A DNA stretch of 5,102 bases from positions 1 through 5,102 of the forward strand of contig JAITJY010000440.1 in NCBI GenBank assembly GCA_031278675.1. The letters run 5' to 3'. The notes under the pieces are model-generated. The model ran no database searches. It was not told where the DNA came from and worked only from the letters and a program-made list of their open reading frames with translations. Position 1 is the stretch's first letter. The number at the start of each line of letters is the position of its first letter. Source of the DNA: Bifidobacteriaceae bacterium. Lineage in GTDB: Bacteria; Actinomycetota; Actinomycetes; Actinomycetales; WQXJ01. Below, one piece after another: positions 1 through 5,102 of this stretch. The position numbers and the translations under genes are program-made.

Positions 1-2
1 CT

Positions 3-1868
3 GCGGCGTTGGTGCCACTCTTCGAGGATGCGGCACAGGAACTACTGGGGGACCGCTTGGTTGACATCAGCATCAACCCCGACGAGAACCGCTTCGTCGT
101 AGGCGTCTACGACTTGCAACCCGACGAAGCCGAACTGATTGCGGCGACTCTCGCTGACGTCGCCAACGCTGATGTTGTATCCAGACCGATCAAGGCAGCA
201 GTGATTGACGCTATGGCGCTGGCAGCGGCCGACCGCTTTGCCGAACAGCTAGCGCTGGTGCGGCCTGATTATGCGACCGGATCGATCCAAATCGTAGTAG
301 AAGCCGACTTAGTGCAGATGGTTCGCGACAGTGTCGAGTCCAACCCTCTGGCCGCAGACGGTGTCGTCGGGGGCGTGCCATCCGAGTTCTCCGTGGTGGT
401 TGTCGAAGGCCATCCGGCCGTACCCGCTGATTCGCTGACGTCCAGTCCCCTTAAGGCAGGAAAGTTGGTGTCCTTCTCCAATGGGTTTGGTTGCACATCG
501 AACGCGCTGGTCAAGGACGCGGCCGCGACACCGTTTGTGTTGACGGCAGGGCACTGCGCACCATCTGGGGCGACTGTCGCTTTCGGTGGCTCTGGCATCG
601 GCTCCGTTTCATACAGTTCCTACTATGGCACTCCGACAAGCATTGACGGAGACGTCGCGCGCTTTACGGCTCCGTCCACGACAGAGCCGTCGATCTTCAT
701 CGGCGGGTCCTCAAGGGCTACAACTAGCCAGGGCGTCGGCAAGGTGGGCTTGGCTAACATCTGCTTCTTCGGAGCGACCACACAAACGGAGACATGCGGT
801 TCAATAACGGCCATCAACGTGCCAATCAACTACGCCGCGAGTGGATCGATGCCGGCTCACCAGCTACCGCTAACGGAAATGGATCTCGGTCAAGGTACGG
901 CTTGCGAGGGCGATTCGGGTAGCCCCGTGTATCAGAAGGCTTATGGCGGCGCTGCTTCGCTCATTGGAATATTGAGTGGAGGCAGCCGCGACGTGAGCGA
1001 TGCCTGTGGGACCACGATGTATTTCACACCAATTGCGACCGCGTTGAGTCTTTCATCAACGTCTATGGTGCTAACTCCCGGGTTGAATGCGCCTCCGCCC
1101 GAGTCGGTCAGCACCCCCTTCTCCCAGCTAATGGTCTCCCCGGATCTGAACTACGACAGCCGCGGTGACGTGATCGGGGTCGACGCCTCAGGCAAGCTAC
1201 TGGCATACCCGTCATGGTCGAATGGCAGTCTGTCTAACCCCCCCGGACAGGTAGGTACAAGTTTCACTCCCTACCGGGTGTTCGCTGCTGGCGACTGGAA
1301 CGGCGACGGAGTTTCAGGAGACTTCATTGCTATCGACTCAGGCGGAGCAATGTTCTTGTATAAGGCCGCTGGCGGGGGGCGGCTCCAGACCGGCCGTACG
1401 CAGATAGGGTCCGGGTGGGGAGCGTATGATGTTGCCGTGGTAGGCGACATGGACGGCGACGGAACAAGCGACCTAGCGGCCCGTAACACCTCCACCGGGA
1501 TACTGTACCTGTACCGCGGCAACGGCTCGGGCGGATTTGGAACGTCAACCCAAATCGGCTCTGGGTGGAACACGGTCAAGCACTATGCCGGTGGCGACAT
1601 GAACGGCGACGGCAAACGCGATCTACTAGGTGTCAGCTCTGGCGGGCTCCTGCTGCGATATTACGGAACTGGCTCTGGCGGTGTGAGCAGTGGCACCCAG
1701 ATTGGTGCGGGCTGGACGACGTACACATTGGCGAGCGGCGGCGTCTCGGTTGACTCGGGCTCGACGCCTGACATCGTTGCGCGCGACGCCAACGGCGGTT
1801 TATACCTTTATCCAGGAACCGGTGCTGGTACCTACGGCACTCGAAGTCAAATCGGAAACGGATGGTGA
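3..1868 (+). CDS. Secreted S1-family (alpha-lytic/streptogrisin-like) serine protease with pro-region and C-terminal VCBS/FG-GAP repeats; 5' end missing
   Basis: Probably an exported serine endopeptidase made as a zymogen. Residues are numbered from the TTG codon at base 9. The frame stays open to the left edge and no signal peptide is visible, so the true start lies upstream and TTG is probably not the start. Residues 1-145 look like a pro-region and contain no Cys. Residues about 150-345 form a chymotrypsin fold: His182 in TAGHC, Asp215 in DGDVA and Ser303 in GDSGSP make an intact triad. All six Cys lie in this domain; C162-C183, C252-C263 and C299-C333 match the three disulfides of alpha-lytic protease. 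The position equivalent to chymotrypsin 189 is Thr297, so trypsin-like Arg/Lys specificity is unlikely. Residues 378-619 are five repeats of about 50 residues, possibly for calcium, glycan or surface binding. The next gene overlaps its stop. The protease call is firm; substrate is unknown. Confidence 0.9.
   Translation, partial: AALVPLFEDAAQELLGDRLVDISINPDENRFVVGVYDLQPDEAELIAATLADVANADVVSRPIKAAVIDAMALAAADRFAEQLALVRPDYATGSIQIVVEADLVQMVRDSVESNPLAADGVVGGVPSEFSVVVVEGHPAVPADSLTSSPLKAGKLVSFSNGFGCTSNALVKDAAATPFVLTAGHCAPSGATVAFGGSGIGSVSYSSYYGTPTSIDGDVARFTAPSTTEPSIFIGGSSRATTSQGVGKVGLANICFFGATTQTETCGSITAINVPINYAASGSMPAHQLPLTEMDLGQGTACEGDSGSPVYQKAYGGAASLIGILSGGSRDVSDACGTTMYFTPIATALSLSSTSMVLTPGLNAPPPESVSTPFSQLMVSPDLNYDSRGDVIGVDASGKLLAYPSWSNGSLSNPPGQVGTSFTPYRVFAAGDWNGDGVSGDFIAIDSGGAMFLYKAAGGGRLQTGRTQIGSGWGAYDVAVVGDMDGDGTSDLAARNTSTGILYLYRGNGSGGFGTSTQIGSGWNTVKHYAGGDMNGDGKRDLLGVSSGGLLLRYYGTGSGGVSSGTQIGAGWTTYTLASGGVSVDSGSTPDIVARDANGGLYLYPGTGAGTYGTRSQIGNGW
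1140..1865 (+). repeat. Five tandem VCBS/FG-GAP-like repeats in the protease C-terminus
   Basis: Five units of 49-51 residues start near residues 378, 428, 479, 529 and 578 of the protease. Units 2-4 open with acidic loops of the DxDGDG/DxNGDG calcium-binding type (GDWNGDG, GDMDGDG, GDMNGDG). Units 1 and 5 have degenerate loops (NYDSRGD, VDSGSTPD). Most units then have a short strand such as LYLYRG or LYLYPG, a Gly/Ser-rich turn, and end in QIGSGW or a close variant. The protein stops directly after the last GNGW. Such repeats usually build beta-propeller blades; five may be a complete small propeller, but the fold is not provable here. Confidence 0.85.
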
Positions 1869-1972
1869 GACAGATGAAGAACGGAGTTCATTGTAAGCGG
1901 AGGGCATACCGGGCTGTCGGATTCGGGGTCTTGGCTGCGTGCGTGGCGGGGGGCGCGACCCCGGCGTTAGCT
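1862..1972 (+). other. Sec-type signal peptide of the anchored protein
   Basis: The n-region runs to about residue 17 and carries Lys/Arg at 12-14 and 17. A hydrophobic h-region rich in Ala, Val and Gly follows (about 18-33). The c-region ends in P-A-L-A, giving a signal peptidase I site between Ala37 and Val38. Cys27 is not in a lipobox context, so a lipoprotein is less likely. Confidence 0.8.
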
Positions 1973-2911
1973 GTTACGGCTGCTGATGTGAATCAAGCAG
2001 TCTGGGCTGAGGCCGTGTGCCCCGTCGAGACGCCGATCATAGCTGGTGACGTGGACCCCATCATGGATTACCTGGGTGACAGGTACGTTGATCTGAGGGT
2101 GACGGATGAGGGTTTGGTGATTGGTGTTCACGGATTAAGCTCCGCTGAGATAAATGATTTGAAGGCCTGCGGAGTCTACGCCGACGTTGTGGCGCGCCCG
2201 GTTTCGTTGGGTGCGTTGGTTGCTGCTGGGCTCTTGGTGATTGAGCGCCTTAGTCCGATGGTTCAGGTTCATACTGCGGGACATGATGCCGCGACGGGGA
2301 CCGTCACGGCGACTGTCTCTCCGGATGACCTAGACCTGGCGATTGCGCTTGCTGCCGCTGATTCTGAGTTGAGTGAAATGATGGCGACACCTCCATCGAC
2401 TCTCGATAAGGTGAGTCTGGTGTTCGCGGAGGGCGCTGCCGTGGTACCGGCCCCTGATCCCACGGTGACAGCGTTTCCGCCGGTGTTGCATTTTCCTGAG
2501 ATTGGTGTGACGCCCTTGACTGTTGCGCCTGGTGGGACGGTTCAGGTCTCGTTGGCGGGGACGAATTCGGGTCTTGCGGTCACTGCGGTGTTGCGGCCGG
2601 GTGAGACGGTGCTGGCGGAGTGGGTAGCGGACAACGCCGGAAATGTCGCCGCGAGCATCACCTTGCCTGCTGGTTTGGCAGCGGGTGATTATGTGCTCGC
2701 GTTTGTCTACCGGGTTGGCCAGGCGGAGACCCCTTTGGGTTCGGTCGCGATCAAGGTGGCCCAAGGGTCGAGTGTTGAGCCGCCGAGTTCGGCGACGGAT
2801 GTGCCGGACACGCGGGGGCTGGCCGGGGTGGGCCTCGTGGTGTTGGTGGTGGTTGTTGCCTTGGTAGGAGTTGGTGCTGCCACAGTGCGCCGCCGCTCCG
2901 CTGATAGCTGA
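1862..2911 (+). CDS. Surface-anchored protein: signal peptide, protease pro-region-like module, Ig-like domain, C-terminal membrane/sorting anchor
   Basis: I do not recognise this as a named protein. Residues 1-37 form a signal peptide: a basic start (CKRRAYR), a hydrophobic core and a PALA site cleaved after Ala37. Residues about 62-199 align collinearly with the pro-region of the upstream protease: LGDRYVDL with LGDRLVDI, IGVHGL with VGVYDL, ADVVARP with ADVVSRP, ATG with ATG, and EGAAVVPAPD with EGHPAVPAD. No protease domain follows. Residues about 215-300 have the look of an Ig-like beta-sandwich (VAPGGTVQVSL, ITLPAGLAAGDYVLAF), then a Pro/Ser linker, VPDTRG, a hydrophobic stretch 320-340 and RRR. 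Cys53 and Cys103 have no counterpart in the protease module. ATG at 1862 overlaps the protease stop (ATGGTGA); ATG at 1874, behind GGTGAG, is an equally good start. An accessory, inhibitor or docking role for the protease is inference. Confidence 0.85.
   Translation: MVRQMKNGVHCKRRAYRAVGFGVLAACVAGGATPALAVTAADVNQAVWAEAVCPVETPIIAGDVDPIMDYLGDRYVDLRVTDEGLVIGVHGLSSAEINDLKACGVYADVVARPVSLGALVAAGLLVIERLSPMVQVHTAGHDAATGTVTATVSPDDLDLAIALAAADSELSEMMATPPSTLDKVSLVFAEGAAVVPAPDPTVTAFPPVLHFPEIGVTPLTVAPGGTVQVSLAGTNSGLAVTAVLRPGETVLAEWVADNAGNVAASITLPAGLAAGDYVLAFVYRVGQAETPLGSVAIKVAQGSSVEPPSSATDVPDTRGLAGVGLVVLVVVVALVGVGAATVRRRSADS
2801..2908 (+). other. C-terminal anchor resembling a sortase sorting signal with a non-canonical motif
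   Basis: Residues 314-349 read VPDTRG, then a Val/Leu/Gly-rich hydrophobic stretch (320-340), then RRR at 343-345 and a short tail. The order (short Pro-x-Thr motif, membrane stretch, basic stop-transfer tail) is that of LPXTG cell-wall sorting signals. However, the first residue is Val, not Leu, and the residue after Thr is Arg, not Gly. It may be a plain single-pass anchor instead. Confidence 0.6.
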
Positions 2912-2937
2912 CCGGTCTATTGCCGGGTGCACCAGCC

Positions 2938-2958
2938 GACCCTGTTGTCAAGGGGGTC
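2938..2958 (+). terminator. Weak hairpin after the anchored-protein gene, possible terminator
   Basis: GACCCT (2938-2943) pairs with GGGGTC (2953-2958), five Watson-Crick pairs plus one G-U, around a nine-base loop, 27 bases past the stop at 2911. No T-run follows. It is the best-placed candidate for ending the first transcription unit, but the stem is short. Confidence 0.25.
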
Positions 2959-2997
2959 TATGTCAATAACGGTGGGGGTTGGCATTTCTAGTTGTTC

Positions 2998-3050
2998 GCC
3001 GCCGGGGCTGGGGCGGCCGGGGCGGCATCGTCCTGCGGGGAGCGACCCGC
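2998..3050. other. Two small GC-rich hairpins in the spacer before the GH3 gene
   Basis: GCCGCC (2998-3003) pairs with GGCGGC (3012-3017) around an eight-base loop. GCGGG (3035-3039) pairs with CCCGC (3046-3050) around a six-base loop. Neither has a T-run. They could contribute to termination or be a by-product of base composition; nothing else is evident in this spacer apart from the promoter box and a doubtful 47-codon frame. Confidence 0.25.
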
Positions 3051-3087
3051 CCTACTCAAGCCGACCCCCCCGGGGAGGTGGGCGGGC

Positions 3088-3093
3088 CATAAT
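3088..3093 (+). promoter_or_regulatory. Candidate -10 box (CATAAT) for a leaderless GH3-nucS transcript
   Basis: CATAAT matches the TATAAT/TANNNT -10 consensus at five of six bases. Its last T lies seven bases before the G of the GTG start at 3100, so transcription would begin at or next to the start codon. The nearest Shine-Dalgarno-like string, GGGGAGGTG (3072-3080), is 19 bases from the GTG, too far for normal use, which also favours a leaderless message. No clear -35 box is present (the expected position is a run of C). Confidence 0.5.
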
Positions 3094-3099
3094 TGACCG

Positions 3100-4314
3100 G
3101 TGAGGCGAGATGGGGCACGGGCGCTGGTCCGGGTGTTGGCGGCAGGCGGTTTGCTGGCCGCGTTGGGTGGGTGCGGTACGGGCGGCGATCCCGCGTCCCC
3201 CACGGTGACCATGGCCGGGTCTGCGGCAACCAACAACGCGAAGACGGCACCGCCCGCCGCAACGCCGACGGATCCCACCGGGGGCACGGACATAGATGCG
3301 CTGCTCGCGGGCATGAGCCTGGAAGAACGCGCCGGCCAACTCATCATGGCGCCGGTGGAAGCCGGTTCGGGGACGGCCAGCGTGGTCCAGGCGATCAAGG
3401 AACGGCATGTGGGTGCGGTGCTGTTGTTGGGCCCTAACTGGCGCGGCGCGGATTCGGTCAGCACGGCCACGGAGGCGTTCCGGGCAGCACGCAGCGGCCC
3501 AGTGGGCTTGTGGATCGCCGCAGACCAGGAGGGCGGGCAGGTCCAACGGCTGGTTGGCCAGGACTTCGAGACCATCCCGCCCGCGCTGGAGCAGGGCCGC
3601 CTAGAGGTCGCGGACCTGGAACGCCAGGCCGCGTCCTGGGGGGCGCAGCTCGCCAACGTCGGCGTCAACCTGAACCTCGCCCCCGTCGTGGACACGGTCG
3701 ATTCGGCGGACCGGGCATCCAACGCGCCGATCGGAGCGCTGGAGCGCGACTTTGGGCTCGATGCGGCCGGGAACGCCGCCCACGCGAAGGCCTTCGCCGC
3801 CGGCATGGCCGCCGCCGGGGTCGGCAGCGCGCTGAAACATTTCCCCGGCCTGGGCCGGGTCACCGGCAACACGGACTACGCCGCAGCGGGGATCACCGAC
3901 ACCGTTACCACCGCGTCAGACCCGGCGGTCCAAGCATTCGCTGAGGCAATCGAAGGGCGGCCCACCATGGTCATGGTGGCCCTGGCCACCTACAGCCAAC
4001 TGGACGCGGCGGCGCCTGCAGCCTTCTCGCAGGCGGTGGTCACCGACCTGTTGCGGGGCCAACTCGGCTGGGACGGAGTGGTCATCTCCGACTCGTTGAC
4101 CGCTGAGGCGGTGAGCGGCGTGGCGGCGCGCGACCGCGCCGTCCGGTTCATTGAGGCAGGCGGCGACCTGGCCTGCTTCGGCGGGGTCGCCGACGCGTTG
4201 ACAGCGCTCGATGGCGTGCTGTCACGCGCCGCCTCAGACCCCGATTTCGCGGCGTTGGTCGACGCGGCGGCGCGCCGGGTCCTGACCGCTAAAGCGGCAG
4301 CGGGGCTGGTCTGA
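3100..4314 (+). CDS. Glycoside hydrolase family 3 lipoprotein (NagZ-type beta-N-acetylhexosaminidase-like)
   Basis: Probably a membrane-tethered extracytoplasmic glycosidase; characterised family members release GlcNAc from cell-wall fragments. GTG at 3100 is the first possible start, since an in-frame TGA sits at 3094-3096. It gives a lipoprotein signal (RR n-region, hydrophobic core, lipobox LGGC with Cys25), then a low-complexity Ala/Thr/Pro linker to about residue 63. Residues 64-404 are a single GH3 N-terminal (TIM-barrel) domain with no GH3 C-terminal domain, as in NagZ. Conserved motifs are DQEGGQVQRL (142-151), LAPVVD (to Asp198), KHFPGLG (246-252) and ISDSL, with predicted nucleophile Asp331. 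NagZ enzymes have Asp-Ser-His downstream of KHFPG as the acid/base pair; here the matching residues are Asn257-Thr258-Asp259. Substrate and mechanism may therefore differ from NagZ. Its stop overlaps the nucS start by one base. Confidence 0.9.
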   Translation: MRRDGARALVRVLAAGGLLAALGGCGTGGDPASPTVTMAGSAATNNAKTAPPAATPTDPTGGTDIDALLAGMSLEERAGQLIMAPVEAGSGTASVVQAIKERHVGAVLLLGPNWRGADSVSTATEAFRAARSGPVGLWIAADQEGGQVQRLVGQDFETIPPALEQGRLEVADLERQAASWGAQLANVGVNLNLAPVVDTVDSADRASNAPIGALERDFGLDAAGNAAHAKAFAAGMAAAGVGSALKHFPGLGRVTGNTDYAAAGITDTVTTASDPAVQAFAEAIEGRPTMVMVALATYSQLDAAAPAAFSQAVVTDLLRGQLGWDGVVISDSLTAEAVSGVAARDRAVRFIEAGGDLACFGGVADALTALDGVLSRAASDPDFAALVDAAARRVLTAKAAAGLV

Positions 4315-5009
4315 TGCGGGTGGTGGTGGCGCGCTGCGCAGTGGATTATTCGGGTAGGTTGGGCGCCCATTTGCCGCTAGCGCGGCGCCTGATCCTGGTC
4401 AAGGCGGACGGCTCGGTGCTGATCCACGCCGACGGCGGCTCATACAAGCCGCTGAACTGGATGAACCCGCCGTGCAAACTCCGTGAGCAGGCGCCCAGCA
4501 CCGCTGAGGCGGAAGCCGGCGTCGAGGCGGTCTGGGAGGTGGCCCACGCCAAGACCGATGACCAATTGCGCATCCAAATCTACGAAATCCTGGAAGACAT
4601 CAGGGCGGAGCTCGGCGAGGAGCCCGGGTTGGTCAAAGACGGCGTCGAAGCGCACCTCCAAGAACTGCTGGCCCAGCAAGTTGAACGGGTCGGACCTGAA
4701 CTCAAGTTGATCCGCCGTGAATACCCCACGGCGATCGGGCCGGTAGACCTGTTGCTGCGTGGACCGGATGGGGGAACCGTGGCCGTAGAGGTCAAGCGGC
4801 GCGGCGAGATCGACGGGGTGGAACAACTCACCAGGTACGTGGAATTACTGGGGCGCGATCCACGCCTCTCCCCGGTTCGTGGGGTGTTCGCAGCGCAGTC
4901 AATCAAGCCCCAGGCGCGGGTATTAGCCCAGGACAGAGGCCTAGAGTGCCTCATTTTGGACTACGCGGAGTTGAGCGGAACCGACAGCGACGCGCTGCGT
5001 CTGTTCTGA
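4314..5009 (+). CDS. nucS: Mismatch-specific endonuclease NucS/EndoMS
   Basis: NucS is the nuclease of the non-canonical mismatch repair pathway in Actinobacteria and some archaea lacking MutS/MutL. It cuts both strands at certain mismatches and works with the sliding clamp. The 231-residue length is normal. The N-terminal DNA-binding domain shows the family opening (CAVDYSGRLGAHLP, HADGGSYKPLNWM). The C-terminal RecB-like nuclease domain begins near PGLVKDGVEAHLQ and has Asp145 in GPVDLLL and Glu159-x-Lys161 in VEVKRRGEIDGVEQLTRY, the expected metal-binding D/E-x-K set. The protein ends in ALRLF, a terminal Leu-Phe of the clamp-binding kind seen in this family. ATG at 4314 overlaps the GH3 stop (TGATG) with only a weak G-rich ribosome site upstream, so translation is probably coupled. 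It appears intact. Confidence 0.96.
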   Translation: MRVVVARCAVDYSGRLGAHLPLARRLILVKADGSVLIHADGGSYKPLNWMNPPCKLREQAPSTAEAEAGVEAVWEVAHAKTDDQLRIQIYEILEDIRAELGEEPGLVKDGVEAHLQELLAQQVERVGPELKLIRREYPTAIGPVDLLLRGPDGGTVAVEVKRRGEIDGVEQLTRYVELLGRDPRLSPVRGVFAAQSIKPQARVLAQDRGLECLILDYAELSGTDSDALRLF

Positions 5010-5029
5010 TTGCGGGGCAAGACGAATAG

Positions 5030-5046
5030 ACGCGGGCGCCTCGCGT
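5030..5046 (+). terminator. Compact hairpin after nucS, possible T-less terminator
   Basis: ACGCGGG (5030-5036) pairs with CCTCGCGT less its first loop-side partner (5040-5046, CTCGCGT): seven pairs including one G-U, with a CGC loop, 21 bases after the nucS stop. No T-run follows directly; the first is TTTT at 5066-5069. Actinobacterial terminators often lack a T tail, so a terminator role is plausible but unproven. Confidence 0.35.
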
Positions 5047-5076
5047 GCGGCAAACTGGGCACAACTTTTGTCCCCC

Positions 5077-5084
5077 AAAAGGAG
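5077..5084 (+). promoter_or_regulatory. AAAAGGAG, possible ribosome binding site of a gene beyond the contig end
   Basis: AAAAGGAG is a strong Shine-Dalgarno-like string and the last genomic sequence before the adapter. A start codon would be expected within about ten bases, but the contig ends here, so the gene cannot be seen. Confidence 0.3.
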
Positions 5085-5102
5085 AGATCGGAAGAGCGTC
5101 GT
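5085..5102. other. Illumina TruSeq adapter remnant (not genomic)
   Basis: The last 18 bases, AGATCGGAAGAGCGTCGT, equal the first 18 bases of the TruSeq adapter sequence read into when an insert is shorter than the read. This is untrimmed library sequence at a contig end, and biological sequence should be taken to end at about 5084. Confidence 0.96.

Noticed and set aside
9..11. TTG as the true start of the protease gene
   Set aside because: The frame is open through the left edge, the protein would lack an export signal, and the visible part begins inside the pro-region shared with the next gene.
2330..2932. Minus-strand open frame (200 codons) opposite the anchored-protein gene
   Set aside because: Arg/His-rich product without domains, antisense to a gene with signal peptide, domain and anchor in order.
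2946..2966. Two TGTCAA copies 15 bases apart (TTGACA on the minus strand), a possible promoter or operator
   Set aside because: No -10 box at a proper distance on the minus strand and no minus-strand gene to drive; two short copies are within chance.
2988..3872. Long minus-strand open frame (294 codons) opposite the GH3 gene
   Set aside because: It lies antisense to a clearly conserved GH3 gene; its product is low-complexity Ala/Pro/Ser/Arg sequence with no recognisable motif, as expected from GC-rich codon shadows.
5057..5074. Hairpin GGG(C)ACAA / TTGTCCC with a three-base loop
   Set aside because: The stem carries a bulged C and has no T-run; too weak to call a terminator or operator beside the better hairpin at 5030-5046.

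Overview
The window looks like one short contig from a high-GC actinobacterium. The strongest taxonomic clue is a complete nucS (EndoMS) mismatch endonuclease, typical of Actinomycetota and some archaea that lack MutS/MutL. A lipobox GH3 glycosidase, a secreted alpha-lytic/streptogrisin-like protease, and a possible leaderless GTG start agree with this. I cannot name the genus. The last 18 bases match the Illumina TruSeq adapter, so genomic sequence ends at about 5084. Both edges are probably assembly ends.

Region 1 (3-2911, + strand) is a two-gene unit with overlapping genes. The first gene is 5'-truncated and encodes a secreted chymotrypsin-fold (S1) serine protease. It has a visible pro-region, an intact His/Asp/Ser triad, six cysteines that fit three disulfides, and a C-terminal tail of five VCBS/FG-GAP-like repeats. 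The second gene starts inside the stop of the first. It encodes a signal peptide, a module collinear with the protease pro-region, an Ig-like domain, and a C-terminal hydrophobic anchor with an Arg tail. It has no protease domain. A protease next to a surface-anchored stand-alone copy of its own pro-region is the most interesting item here. The copy could be a trans-acting inhibitor, folding helper or docking partner, but that role is inference.

Region 2 (2912-3099) is a 188-base spacer with weak hairpins and a CATAAT box. The box lies exactly where a -10 element would put transcription start on the GTG of the next gene.

Region 3 (3100-5009, + strand) holds a GH3 (NagZ-type) lipoprotein followed by nucS, joined by a TGATG stop/start overlap. 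The GH3 enzyme keeps the nucleophile Asp but has Asn-Thr-Asp where NagZ enzymes carry the catalytic Asp-x-His pair. NucS has its D/E-x-K nuclease residues and a C-terminal Leu-Phe tail of the clamp-binding type.

Region 4 (5010-5102) holds a possible terminator hairpin, an AAAAGGAG ribosome-site-like string, and the adapter. No RNA genes, CRISPR arrays or insertion sequences were seen. The first two genes use visibly more A/T-ending codons than the last two.
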